Positions 49,101 to 62,100 of a stretch of DNA of 64,000 nucleotides are shown here, piece by piece. The position numbers and the translations under genes are program-made. The stretch is from assembly GCA_000507305.1 (NCBI GenBank), contig DF241619.1, forward strand, positions 1-64,000. The letters are read 5' to 3'. Position 1 is the stretch's first letter, and every line of letters starts with the position of its first letter. The notes beneath the pieces are model-generated. The model was not told the origin of the DNA, made no database searches, and was given only the letters and a program-made list of their open reading frames with translations. Origin of the DNA: Breviolum minutum Mf 1.05b.01 (Eukaryota > Sar > Dinophyceae > Suessiales > Symbiodiniaceae).

Positions 49101-52100
49101 TCCCATAAACATCAAACCAAATGCAGGTAAATATACCATTTTTCCATGGATCCGTCATGGGTAGTGGAGGTCCAACTACCACGTCCGGCGCTCCTGGACG
49201 GCTTTCTTCATCAACTCCCCACGGAGCCGGGACAAACGAACACCATCCTGCTGTCGTTTGGAAGGGGAAAAAACGGAGGTTTTGGGGGGGTGAAAGGAAA
49301 GGTAAAATGGTGGAAAAATTGGAAGATGGAGGTGATGGAACATCATGTTCCATTTAGGGATCATGGAAATGGAAATCAACTCATGGAAGATGATTTTCCA
49401 ATGGTTTTTTATGGAAGTGATGTTTGATTGGAGAATGGGGATGGAAATCAAGCACAAATTAGTCTCAAACAATTTCAACCAACTCATGGTGAGTCCTGGA
49501 TGTTTTGGGTGATTACATCTCTAGAAGACTTGGTCTTTTCCAGTCAAAAGAACAAGGATCATCAAAGGGGTCCATGCAATGTATCGCAATCTAGCACACT
49601 GAGGTCATAAGTTGCTTATATATCTGCTGTGTTGGATTCACACATACGTTAATTTGGGAGTGGTTGGACCTAAGCGGAAAGAACGAAGAACGGTCAGAAC
49701 CGCATCAGTTTCGTTTCATACACTGTGCTAGTTGGTGGTTTCAAGCCCTTTGAAAAATATGCTCGTCAAAATGGGTTCATCTTCCCCAGATTTTCGGGGT
49801 GAAAATTCCAAAAATATTTGAGTTGCCACCATCTAGAACCACCTGGCCCAAAACGATGTCCTTACACAAACTAGTTGGTGGTTATTTTCTCAACCAACAT
49901 GTATCTATCTATCCATCCAACATGGATGACATCTTCCTTTAAAAACTGGGGATCGATCCCAAGTTGTTGACTTGGGATCTGTCAAAATCAATGTCTCCCT
50001 GTTCTCCAAGTTGAGCCCCGCCTCGAAAGTAAAACACCCTGTGCCGCAACACGGTGGGGTTGTTGGGTTGTTGGGAAATTGGTTTGGAATGGGGTCCAAT
50101 TTCATGACATCATTGGGGACCAACCTGAAAACATTTTCAATATGAAACTTTAGTTGAACTAGTACTGATGGTTCAGAAATCCCATTCCCAACCACCTGAA
50201 AGGATGTATACAGTATAATTCCTGCAAATAATGGGATATTATAAATAACCTACCAACCTCAACTGGTGAGTTTAGCCGGATTTCTGGCTGCCATCAACAG
50301 CAATATTCATGGTCTCTGTTCAATCAAGGCAAACGCGTGGAAAACGTCTCAAGATGTGCTGAAAATCCCCACCCTTTAATGGACCGGCAATCTGTGTGTT
50401 AAAACCCCGGCTTGGGTTTATGAGTTTATCCCCCTACGAAAAAAACCGAAGATGTGCTTGACAAAAAAGCTGGATTTTTTTTGGGGGGGATCGCAGGTTG
50501 GATTGAACATTTCATCCTCCCTAGAGGTTGAATTTCAAGTGTGAAACCACCGACAGGAAAGTGGCGCAACCTTCTGTACATGAAGATGTCATACTGGTTG
50601 GTTTGTTTGGAGTATAACAAGACCTCCATCCGCTGGGTAATAATGACAGTATGACATTGCTAAAATCCCTACTCCTTTCATTCATTTCAATGCTGAAATT
50701 TTAGACAAGCGTTAAGTTTACAAGATTTACAAGTAAACACCATAGGTGTGGATTCCATAGTACATAACTACCCAATCATACAACAATCATAGGTCATGTA
50801 CATCCCTACTACTTTTCTATAATACAACAGTGTGGATAGCAATAGTTACTAACGGTTGAAAAACACTGGTGTTTAACAGTGGATTCCAGGAACCTTAAAA
50901 ACCGGGTTCCACGACGGATCCATGGAAAAATGGTATATTTACCTACATGAATGGTTGATTTTTTTATGGGATGTCATGTAGGCATGTAGTAAATATACCA
51001 GTTTTATGGATCCTATGGGATGTAACCACTTCAATCCCCATATTTTTTTCAAATGGCAAAACCCCCAACAGATTCCGCAATTTATATACTTGCCAGGCAG
51101 GTTTTTTTTCATCCGCAGTAATTCGCATAAATCCACCAACTGAAAATATCCTCTAATAACCTGCAGTGTAATAATCCATCAGGCAGGTCAATCCACCAAC
51201 TGAAAATGACCCCAACCTGCGGTGCAAAGTGCTGCGAGCTCACCACATGACATGCCCGCGGCAGCGGCTGCATCACCTTTATCTTTGCCCTCCTGGGAGG
51301 CGAGGGAAATCAACGGATGTCACCCCCCTAAAAAGGGACTTTTTTTTAAAGGAAAGGCTGGAAATGTTCCAACCAAATCAAATTTTCAGGTGATATTTTT
51401 GGTGATATTCGTGAGTTTTTGGGAGAGCACCAAAATCAAGACTGTTACTGGGTGGGGAGCATCTTCAAACTATAGGACATCATTTCCTTGATGGTTGAGG
51501 TGAACATAATTAATACACAAAAACAATGTTTGCAAGCCACACCCTCCCAACATCATTCTTCCATCCCTAAAAACAATCTATATAATTGCTTGATGCCATT
51601 CTCCTATCCATTTTTGACGCTTCTTTTCAGCTACCAGTTTCTTGGCCACCATTTTCATGTGCCTACCAGGCCTACCACACCCCCCACACCCCTGGCAACC
51701 TGATCTTTCAGCCATTCGAGGCCACACATAGCAGCTACAAAAATCGCTGGTTGACAAATCTCCAACTCATCTAATTTCTCCTTGCCGCAACGCTCAGCGC
51801 AAAGTGTGTTGGTTGTCAAAAAAAAATAACTAACCCCTCCCGTTTTACACCCAAATGAATGGAAAAAACAACGGGCTTGAAGCTTAAAAGGAAAAAAAAC
51901 TCATTTCTTTAGGGAAGCAATTTTTGTTGGCACAGCCGAAAAAAAAAAACTTCAGTTAAAATGAGGTAACTTGGAGTCTGGAGTCTGGAGATTTGTCGGA
52001 AATCGATGCGATTTGTCGGAAATCGATGCTTCGAGCGTTTCACCCGGATTTTTCTATAGACTCTAAGCTGATCGGATCATTTCATTTTACCAGGTCTATA

Positions 52101-54020
52101 ACAGAACCATCATTCACCTACCTGATTTTTTTAGTGGTGACCTGTTGCTTGTTTTTTGAAACAAATGGATATGTCGTCATTGGCATCTATTTTGTTTAGA
52201 TATATCGTTTCAGAGTTCCAAAGGCGGCATGAAAGTTTCAACCTTTTCCCTGGAGGCAAAACTTCCCACCCTTTCTTCTGGATGACTCTTATAAATTTGG
52301 TGGCACAAAAGGTATCTGGTTGGTGGTTTCAACCCATCTGAAAAATATGCTCGTCAAATTGGGTTCATCTTCCCCAAGTAGGGGTGAAAATAAAACATGT
52401 TTGAAACCACCACCTAGGTATGGATATAACTGCACCCCTTGTATCATTTCTTTTGAACCATGTGTTCATCCAGCAGCTACCATTGTTTTTTTTCTCGAAT
52501 CATTCCATGATGCAAAAAAACTCATTTGGAGCAACTTGACATGAACAGATTGAACAGAATACCTGCTTTAGGCTTACGTTTTTCCTTTCGGATTCATACG
52601 TTAAAAGAAAAAAACCTCCCATTCTTCATCAACGAGGCGAACCGTTGGTTCCATCACAGGTATTTTAAACCAATCCCGAAATTTCAACTCCCTTCCAGTC
52701 ATAGCTGCTGAGGTGTGGTTGGTCTTTGGGGTAGATGTTTTTGGGGGTCCAGTCTATACCTCCAAAAACGTTAGGTAAACTTGGAAGCCTGACTATTGGA
52801 ATGGTGGTGTCAAAAATGTCTCCATCAAATCCACGGAATTCAAATTTTCAACAAAACTCGGAGGTAAAAATTACCCAAAAAACAGTTCAAAAGCACTTAC
52901 CCCCCCCCCCTGAAAACTAACATATCCCCTGAATTTTTTTGGGTTGGAATATATATATATATATATATTTCCTATTGAAATTGTCCCTTTTTAGGGGACA
53001 TTCGTTAGTTTTCCCGGGGTGTAACCTAAAGTTCTCTTCATCCCAAAACTTGCCACTTTCAAATCCCCACTCAACGGGAGTACCTCTGGTCCCATCTCAG
53101 TAAGGTCGAAGAGATCGTAGCCCAGAATCTCATTCGCCTGCGGAGAAATCGTAAAGGTTCGGTCAACCAGGTGGAGGGTGTCAATTTTTCTTTGGAAAAC
53201 GTTGACCCATGGTGACTTACTGTAGATGTGTTGTTGTTTTTTTTCTACCTCCATATGATTAAAAACATGAACGATACAGTTGATCGTTCAAGCATACCGG
53301 CCGGCTTGATCGACACAGGTCACCATCCCCTCGAAGTTTTTCCGTTGCTGAAGTTCTCAAGTGCCAGGCTTGATCTATCATGTTCTAAGCATCCATGGTT
53401 TTTCAAGGAAAATCTCAGGGGATGTACCAACAAAAAATTGTGGGGGGGGGTGCGGTTTCTTGGTTGAGATTTGATCGGTTTCAAAGAGGAAAATTTCATG
53501 ATTGAAATTCCTCCCATTTTTTGTTTCAAGAGTTTTGAGTTCAATTTTGCAGATGGGCTTTTTGGGACCCTAAAAATGTCTTCTTCGGGGACCGACTTGG
53601 AACCAAAAACCGCTTGAAAAATTGTTTTCTGCATCAGCCTTTTCGATCATAGGCCAAGCAATCTCATGACCTGCCAACGCAGGTAAGGTGGTTTTTGTTG
53701 GTTGGTGGTGCTGGTGGTGGTGCGGTTGAGGTTTGAAAGGTTGGGGTTTCAAAAGACACCAACAGCCTTAGCTATCAGTTGATAGCAACCAACCAATCAA
53801 TGTGTGACATGGGGAGGTAACTCTAAAATGTTGGGTCCCCCACTGTAGCAATTCAGGCAACTTTTTTACATGCTCATCATGAAAGAGAGAGCAGTAAACA
53901 TCACAAGGCAACACAACCAATGAATAGCTTACAAAAAATTAGGTGCTTCGTTTCGTGACGGCGCCTTCAGCCCAGCCAAGCATACCTTGACGTTGAGAAC
54001 CTTGTCCTGGAAACAACAAC
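40124..54020 (-). CDS. fabD: Malonyl-CoA:acyl-carrier-protein transacylase (MCAT/FabD), at least 16 micro-exons
   Basis: Moves malonyl from CoA to ACP in type II fatty-acid synthesis, in dinoflagellates normally in the plastid. Exons in transcript order: 54020-53986 (LLFPGQGSQRQ), 53670-53639 (HEIAWPMIEK), 53137-53084 (ANEILGYDLFDLTEMGPE), 51780-51700 (EICQPAIFVAAM), 51292-51200 (AAAAAGMSCGELAAL, nucleophile Ser), 49247-49180 (DGVRLSRLRGELM), 48199-48158 (VVGLTDDEVEALCE), 46876-46841 (EVLEKIPGGVCQ), 46319-46280 (VANRLFPCGVAVQ), 45672-45632 (TLTAVQSAKALAK), 44559-44526 (ERGASKVADLK), 43799-43756 (CTAAFHTELMKPAE, catalytic His), 43361-43330 (ADFRQCLMDM), 42161-42122 (LHSPEITVYSSQW), 40918-40870 (TKPFRIVRSLGVAQWD), 40174-40124 (LSSPNQWEDAEQQFDE). 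Spacing between motifs fits FabD closely. Most junctions keep phase; donors are GT, GC (after 53639, 44526, 43756, 43330, 42122) or GA (after 48158, 45632). Unresolved: the junctions after 51200 and 46280, and a possible short exon before 48199. The N-terminal leader and the GPG-containing C-terminal exon were not found; 38.58 kb is a weak candidate. Confidence 0.85.
42433..42545. mobile_element. Palindromic element, family A, in MCAT intron
   Basis: GTTGGTGGTTGAATCGAACC...ATAAAACCACTAG. Confidence 0.7.
43121..43229. mobile_element. Palindromic element, family A, in MCAT intron
   Basis: CTAGTTGATGGTGTTTTTCA...GAGTTGCCACCACCTAG, between MCAT exons 43361-43330 and 42161-42122. Confidence 0.75.
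45517..45547. repeat. (TA)n tract with an ambiguous base
   Basis: The only N of the window is at 45517, next to a TA run, in the MCAT intron. Confidence 0.9.
45839..45951. mobile_element. Palindromic element, family E, in MCAT intron
   Basis: AGCTGTTTGATGGTTCAGAA...GATTTCTTCCATCAACAGT. Confidence 0.75.
47103..47214. mobile_element. Palindromic element, family F, in MCAT intron
   Basis: GGATACCCTCCAGGAAACCA...TGTTAGTTCCCTGGAGGGTA. Confidence 0.85.
49037..49159. mobile_element. Palindromic element, family D, next to an MCAT exon
   Basis: CATAGGATCCATAAAACTGG...CCATGGATCCGTCATGG; ends 20 bases from the donor of MCAT exon 49247-49180. Confidence 0.75.
49729..49836. mobile_element. Palindromic element, family A, in MCAT intron
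   Basis: CTAGTTGGTGGTTTCAAGCC...GAGTTGCCACCATCTAG; a left-end fragment of another copy follows at 49870. Confidence 0.8.
50161..50301. mobile_element. Palindromic element, family E variant, in MCAT intron
   Basis: TACTGATGGTTCAGAAATCC...CCGGATTTCTGGCTGCCATC; shares the TAATGGGATA core. Confidence 0.7.
50912..51020. mobile_element. Palindromic element, family D, in MCAT intron
   Basis: CGACGGATCCATGGAAAAAT...TTTATGGATCCTATGGGA. Confidence 0.75.
51318..51424. mobile_element. Palindromic element, family C, degraded, in MCAT intron side
   Basis: CACCCCCCTAAAAAGGGACT...ATATTCGTGAGTTTTTGGG, about 25 bases upstream of MCAT exon 51292-51200. Confidence 0.55.
52317..52417. mobile_element. Palindromic element, family A, in MCAT intron
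   Basis: CTGGTTGGTGGTTTCAACCC...TTTGAAACCACCACCTAG. Confidence 0.85.
52684..52785. repeat. Two-copy repeat, family N, in MCAT intron
   Basis: Copy of 19428-19545 (TTCCAGTCATAGCTGCTGAG start). Confidence 0.7.
52904..53025. mobile_element. Palindromic element, family C, with an internal TA expansion
   Basis: CCCCCTGAAAACTAACATAT...GGGGACATTCGTTAGTTTTC; a (TA)n run at 52951-52970 lengthens the centre. Confidence 0.75.
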
Positions 54021-54596
54021 CTCGGGATTTGTCGTTGAAGTTACATCATGAAGCCCAAGAACGAGATCAACAATGACATCAACAACGACATATGATTACG
54101 TCACCATGGTCAAAAAACGTTAGGGAAAAGCCATAGAAAATAGCAGGACATCAAGAAAATGATTTCCTGAAAAACAAGGATCAGAATCATCATCAATTCT
54201 CACCATAGAATCATCCAAGCATTTGAAAAAGCCACTTTAGAAATAGCCATTTTGAGGTCTGACCAATTCTCTCTCGTCGGGATTCACCTTCTCCGTACGC
54301 CAAGGAACGCAAAGGATGGAGGCATGTCTTGAAGCAAATTCTGGCGATCCACAAAAAAAACGGATCCGGATTTTTTGGTATCAAAAGATGGATGGTACCA
54401 AGATGGATTCAGGAAGTATTCAGTAACTAATGCATATATACACATGATATGATCAAAAAATGTGATATAATTTGATACATCTATTGTATCAGATACTGTA
54501 TATGAGCTGTCAAGGTCTCATGTATATCATCATATCGGGCAACTAAATAGATGTGAAACACAAATAAAGTGAGGACAATGCAAATCATGTACATAT

Positions 54597-54672
54597 ACAT
54601 AAATATATGTATATGTATATATATATGTAGATACTATGTATATATATATGTATAAACAGAGAGAGAGAGAGT
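54597..54672. repeat. TA-rich microsatellite followed by (GA)n
   Basis: Mixed TA/TATG repeats, then GAGAGAGAGAGAGAG. Confidence 0.85.
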
Positions 54673-55440
54673 TGTTTGTCATGATACGACATTTTCAACA
54701 ATAAAGGGTACCCTGCCAATCAGCAACAAACCCAAGAACCATGCAAAAAACCCTATCAAAACCATCGTTGAAGAGTCCAAAAAACCTGTGCATATGACAT
54801 TGTGATGTCATAACCACATATAACTTGATATGATATGTACTATACATATATATCATATATATGTTCTATATGTTCTATCTACATTATGGCAGATAATCAT
54901 ATATATTTTGCAAGCACTAAGGTACAGTCAACAAACAAAACTCTGACAAAAAGCACCTCCAGGACCCAACCCGGGATAGATGGATTACCGATTACCCAAC
55001 AACTTAGCAAGTAAGATTGGGACAACCCTCAACTCACTGGCACAACAGTTAATGATGGAAATCCATGTTGGGATTCCCTTTGAGGCCTCTGGGGTTCGTG
55101 AACTCCCAACGAAAGCCAGGAAGCAGCTTTTTTTGGAATCCCTTCCTGTTTTTGTTTGACCCTGTTGGAAACTGTAAAAGTCTGAACAAAACAGAAAAAA
55201 ACATTCAGATATCTTTTGGCAACTCTGAGAATAACCTTTACTCAAATGACGGACAGCAACAATCTAAAGAATTTACCAACATACCCCTCGGAAGATACCC
55301 CAAACCCCCAATCAACAGTGTATGTAGGAATTTCTTTCATTTTGCTTTTTTTGGTTTTTTGGCTGCCTGGGGTATGCAAAGATATCTTGGGATTCTCTTA
55401 AAAACAACCCATCCAACCCCCCTTCAGCCTTGACATAGCC

Positions 55441-56149
55441 CTTGGGAAATGGTAAGCCCATCTTTTCCGTCAGCAAATTCTCCAGCTCCTCATTTTCAAG
55501 CCACAAATTGCGGGGAGAGTCCGAACTGTCTGTCAGGGATGGGTCCAGGGATGGTCAATAAAATATTGGAGATTTTACCCAGGGACCCTGGAATGGTACC
55601 CGAAACACCCCTGTTTTGGAGGAAATCCACCCCTATAAAAATCCTCATCTTAACACCATTTTAAGGGATATTTAGGGACTCATTTTAAGGGGTATCTTCC
55701 AGGGGTACCTTCCCAATTTCACAAAAAAATAATATCCTCCAGGGAACGAGAGGTCCACATATCCCACCGTTCACGGGAGGTTTTTTATCACATCATCGAC
55801 TCAAGGTCCTGCATTTCTTAGGTCCGGGATATGGTGATCGTTCCCAGGAAGGGTAATACCCTCTACAAAAACTAACCAATGGACCACAGAAAATCCACAT
55901 CTTTCCTGCCGCCAGATATGTTCGATTTACCAGCTGTGTATCTAAAACTGCTTGTCAAAACAGCAAAATCTGTGCAAGTGGAAGAAGGGGGTTTTATTCC
56001 ATTTTCTTAAGTCATGATGTTGAAGGGTTGTCACTGGAGACTCGTTGTGACTCAATAGGTGAAGAGACCCATCAAAAATAAGTCCGCAAAAAATGTGTGT
56101 CCCAAATGTTTTCGTATAGCCATTAACTGGACCATGTCGTCAGCATCGG

Positions 56150-56184
<35 letters not shown>

Positions 56185-59100
56185 GGGTGGTGATTTTTGC
56201 CACTTTGATCCTTACACATGGAGTGACAATCCTTTAAATGGGGTTATAGCCATACTTAAAAATGCATGATGGGATCCCTGTAAATGGCCTCTAAAATACA
56301 TAGATAACTGGGGTTAAAACCCTACTTAAAGGGGTTATAACCCCAGTTGTAACTTGTAAGGGCCCATCTTGTATATCATATGATCATGTTTAGATGATGA
56401 ATAAGACACCAACCAGGGTTTCATCTCGCTCCATCTTTAGGAATGTCACACGACCCGAAAAACGAACAGTTAGAACCCTGAAAATACCCCCAAAAGGAAA
56501 AAGGAGAAACATCGACACAAACCCACCAATTTTTGGTGTTCAACATGTTAACTTTCTAGGGGTTATATATAACCCCAGTTAATTACCCATATTTCACTCC
56601 AGTTACCCATATTTCAGGCCAATTTTGTATAGGGGTTATACAGTAACTCCACATTTGAGATTCTCAGTTTTCGCGGGGGCTGTACGAACCTTACTTTGTC
56701 GTTTTGGTCGTCCAAGCTCTATGGAAAGCACCGTCTTGCCATCCTCTCCAACGACGACGAGGAAGACCGTTTGGGAAATGTCAAAAATTTTCATAAGAGT
56801 TAAAACAGCGGGGATATGGGGGATATACTGTAAAATGGGTGTTTCCTAAAATGGTGGTACCCAACAACCATTGGTTTTCCTACTAAAAATGATCATTTGG
56901 GGGTCTTTTGGGGGTACCACCATTTTGGGGGATATCCTCCAGGTAACTAACATATCCTTTCACCAAGGGCATTTTTGAGTCGATGATTTTCCAAACTTCC
57001 CGTGAACGGTGGGATATGTTTTCTCGTTCCCTGGGGGAGGATATTATAGTTCTTGAACATTGACAGTATAAAATAACCAAGACAGTGAACAAGGTGCTAC
57101 TAGTAGGGGGAGATTTTTTTGGAGAATGTCTTTGTTGACCAAGTGGCCAAACTGGGACTTTTCAGTGAAAATCAACAGGCATTTCCACCACTGAAAACTA
57201 AGATGACATTGGAAAAACCACCCATTTTCAATCGGAAATACATCTCATGGTGGATTTTCTAGCCAGTCATTCGTTAGTTTTTTTTGGGAGGGTAGATACC
57301 ACTAGGATCTACTCGCTTTCCAACAATCATGGGGTTCAGTGGAAAATGGCCACTTCTACGTGGTTTTTTCTACTTCCATGATTCTGGGAGGAACAGTAGT
57401 AAGTATACAATATGTAAGGTCGATTGGAGATGTTAGAGATCTTTGTCTTATTCAAACAGACCGAACTGAAAATTTGTGATATTTTTTGTGGCTTTACAAA
57501 AAGAGACTTTTGGGGAAGGTTGTGTAACAAACAGATTGGTTCGCATCTATGTACAAGTTCAGGGAGGATTTGAACTCCGAAAAATCATCTTTTCAAAAAC
57601 ATCTAAACATCAGTTACGTACATCAGTATGACATGGATTTGTTCTCATCATTTTCCACAGCATTTTGTATAAACTTTGTGGATTCCAGTGTACCAACCCT
57701 GGTATGTTTGTCTGGCGCGTTGATGCTTTCAGAAATCTCACAAAGGTAGCAGTTGAGGGCCACAGAAACCATTGGTTCAAGCATATAGAATCTATATATA
57801 TATATGTAGTGTGTATATATATATATATGAAGTGTGTATATATATATATATGAATCCCCTTCAACAGATTGAACCATGAACACATTGTGAGCCGGATACC
57901 CCCTCCAAATTTGACATACTGTAGATCACAAAATGGTGGTTTGGACAATGCATTTAATTTTCAAATATGGCTATTATTGGTATCTATGTTGAATTTCAGA
58001 GAGTAAATTCCAATTGATCAGTTCCAGCTCCTACCATCACTAATGGTTCCATTTGACCAGCTAAAGAATGCTGCTTGGAAAACGTTTTTTTTATGTTGAT
58101 TGTTTCCTTGCGCTTTGCAAACGTTGCAGTTGTTGCTGATGAAAATAAACACATGAATTCATAAGGTCATCATCACATTTCGATGATATCTAAATCCAAG
58201 AGTCTCCAAGAATCCCCTTCCCCACCATTGTCTTATATGATATGTATATGCATATGCATATGTATATGTATATGTATATGTAAATGAAAAAAAATATATA
58301 TATATATATATTTATACAATATATGTCTCTTCAACACACTTCTCCCCAGCAAAAATTCAACGTCCCCTCACTCTCCCGGGTTCTCACCCCCTCACACATG
58401 GGCCTTGGTTCGCGCATTCACATCAGCCTTTGGGATGGTTTTTTTGGAGGTGGGTGTTACGTTTTGACACCAAGATGACTGGTTGGTGGTTGAACCAACC
58501 CATCTGAAAAATATTAGTTAAATTGGATCATTTCCCCACTTAAGGATGAAAATAAAAAATATTTGAAACCATCATCCAAATGACCACACAAAAAAACACA
58601 AATGCTTCGCTAGTAGGTGGGTTTTTCACCAAACCATTTGAAAAAATATGATTTTATCAAAATTGGGGATTCTTCGCCCAAGGTTCGGGATGAAAATACA
58701 GCAAGATTTGAGTTGTCACCACCCAGTTCCATATTCCTTGGGGAGTTGAATCGTTTTGCCTAATCGTTTTTAGGATCCTGGTGAAAATTTGGGAGAAAGG
58801 ATTCTTTGACTACATCAACTACCATTTGGGGGTGACTCCCAACTGCTAGTAAAACGCTGATCATTCACAGTTTTATTCTCTTCATACGCGAACCTGAAAA
58901 CTAACATGGAACCAAAGTTTGTAAGATGTTCCTTTTCAAAAAGGGGGTACACCCCAAAGTTTGGAACCTGAAAAATGCCTCCAAAAGGAAAAGGAAAACC
59001 CCTCGACACAAACCACCAGTTTTGGGGTTCGGGGTTCCAAGTGGGTGTTTCCAAAAATTAGGAGTACCCAAAAAATGGATGGTTTATAATGGAAAACCCT

Positions 59101-62100
59101 ATTAAAATGGATGATTTGGGGTATCACCAATTTTGGAAACACCCAAATATCAAACTTCGGGGGTGTTAGTTTTTGTAGTTTTCAGCTTCAACGGCCGTTT
59201 CGTTTTTTTTTCTTAAGCTTAGCCGTAGCCCCATCCCCACCTTCTCTTCCAGCAAGCCCTTGGCCAATTCATCACATCCAGCTGCTACGGCGTTATGCAA
59301 AGCTGTACGTCCCAGCTTATCCTGTCGAGGTCACCGGCGCGGCGGCTGAGGGCTGAGGGTCGGAAACATCATGGGGTCCATTTTTCTTTGGGGTGAAAAA
59401 AGAACATGGGGAAGAAAAACATGGGGATTGAAAGAACAGACTTTTTTTTTTGGGGGGGGGGTTCTTTTGGGGGGTGAAATATTCAGTTGTTGATTATCTG
59501 TTCTTGAAGAAACATCACACAAAAAGTCGGTATAGTTGTGTGAATGAATGCCAATTTCTTTCTGTGGTCCAATTTTCAGGGTGATGTGTATAGTAACAAG
59601 TACAAGGCTGTTGGTCAAGAAGCCAAGAAAAAAATGATTTTGATGATGGCACGTTTTTTTTTGGTACAGCTAGGGTTGTCCACCTTCTCAGCTTCCGAAC
59701 CTAAATATGTCAGATATGTCATCCTGTGTGGTGACTGAAATCCTGGCAAGGGGAAATTACCCAAGAAAAAATCGCACTTTTTTCATTTCCCCAGGGGTCC
59801 TTATACGAAGCATGTACGATGTTTCAGTGGAAATCCCTCAAATTACCCCTACATTTGCATCAAGCTTGATTTCGTCCCATTTAATGATCCCTGGTCCCTA
59901 CTTGGTGATTTCAACCCTCAACAAAAAGTGTTAGTCAAGGTTTCATCAATGTATTCCAAAATGATTATCGTCTATTCAAATCCTATATATTAAAACGGCA
60001 ATAACACCCCAAAAAAACTAACCTGGAACCCAAACAATTGCCGGTTTGTACATGTCAACATCCTTTTCCAAATGGTTTTCCACCATTTTCGGGTGCAAAA
60101 TGGACCCTGCGTTTAAAACGGGGCTGAATACAACGGGGGAAGGGATGAAACTTTCATCACCCCCACCTGAGCTGAAATATCTGCCATCCGTGCGATGAGG
60201 TAGCCAGACATCATCAAATTACCTGGGATGTCTGGAAGGACAGTCATGTCAAAGTCAAAGGGAGCTGCATCTGCATCATTTCAAACCAATTCAGATTATC
60301 TCCATGTAGGGGGGTTATTTTCCAATACCTACATGTTTCCCAACAAAATATCTAGGAAATGTGTTTTAAACTCTATTTTTTTCGGATCCGAAGATATAAG
60401 TGAAAATTAATCGAGAAAATATGAGAAAATCTGGAAGTTTTACCCAACTACCGGCGATTGCCTTGAAGATAGAAATTTCAACTCCTACAGCCGTTCTTGC
60501 TGTTTTGCATCAGAAATGAAAAGGACTAATAAAAAAGAACGTATATAAATCAACTAATGTATGCTACCTAGCCAAGGTGTTTGTTTCGGGTATATATCAT
60601 GACTGGTTTAAAATTTGATGAAAACATGGAATCATGAAATAACTCAAAACGAGATTATTCCTTGACTAAGCATTGTCGAGTAAGTCCATACACTGAAAAC
60701 TACGCATAATGTGATTAGGGTGGTGGGTCAAAAACCCGCTACCTAGTTGACCAAACAAGGAGCAACCGTACTGCACATTTGTTTTGGGAAACTGTGGATA
60801 TGATGTGCATTCTCAAGGTGAATATATGGTGAATATGATAATCCGAGAATCGCAACCAAAGCATTCATGGAAAATAGAGGCTGCTCTTTTTCAATGGAAA
60901 ATCCGATTACCCTTCAATTTGGCCAACAGAAATAATGGGTTTGACAAGAGAGTAACCATCATTCTCCCTCAAAGATATCAACTAAACCTGTATTATTTCT
61001 GGTTTTTGGCGGCATTTTGGCGATTTGGATTTCCATCGCTTTTTTTTGATCTAGTATTCAACTATTCTCTTCCGCCCCTTAAGATGAACAGCATTTCACC
61101 ACCCCCTTCCCCAACTTTCTCCTTTCACCCCGACCCAAAACAAACAAAAGCAACAACCAACAAATATAAATGGGTAGCATTTCATCCCCTATACTTTATA
61201 ATCTTAACAATAAATATTCCCAGAAGGCTGAAAATATTGGTCTTTTTGTTTGTGCTTTCCCAACCAACGACAAAGAAACAACACCAACCCAAAAAAAAAA
61301 TCGGGTTGCTTTCCCAACCAACGACACAAAAAAAATCAAACAACAAAAATTAACAAAAAAACGCCAACCACCGTTTTTTTTTGCGTCGAAAAAAAGATGC
61401 CGGCCTTTGGAGCAAGCTGCCAGCAAAGGCGTCCAACCAAACCTCAATTTCGACAGCGACAGAGTGACCAAGCTCGAAGTCTCTCCCCCGTCGTGGTGGG
61501 ATTTTATGGTTGGAAGAAACGCTGGGTTGGTTGACGGCAAGGAAGTTACCGGTGGAGGTGGGTGGTTGAACCAACCCGTTTGAAAAAATATGCTAAAAGG
61601 CCAAAATGGCTTCATCTTCCCCAAATAGGGCTGAAAATTAAACAAAAAAAATGAAACTGAAACCACCACCTATAGCTGTGACATGAGTCTGAGTGACATG
61701 AAATCCTGATAGGTCTAAATGTGATTTTCATTGCTTCAGAAATCATCCCTAACTGGGTAGAATGATCCCCTAAAGCAAACAAACGGGGTTTTGCTCGCTG
61801 CTCACTCCAATAAAACAAAACACTAGCTCGGAAACAGGGTCCATGACCCATGAATTCATTAAATTCATGGATTTCCGATTGATTTTGCAAAACTTTCAGA
61901 TCGAAAATGGAGGATTATCAAAATTGACAGTCCAAGATGTCCTACTGAACATGGGTGTTTCCGAATATAGTGGTACCCCCAAATCATCCATTTTAATAGG
62001 GTGTTCCATTATGAACCATCCATTTTGGGGTACCCCTATTTTTGGAAACACCCACATGCTGCCATTTCCTATTGAACAGCTTACTGGTTTTTTATTGAAG

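Noticed and set aside
49947..50124. Minus-strand frame of 59 codons with good AG acceptor and GT donor
   Set aside because: It lies between two adjacent MCAT exons and its phase fits neither; treated as intron sequence.
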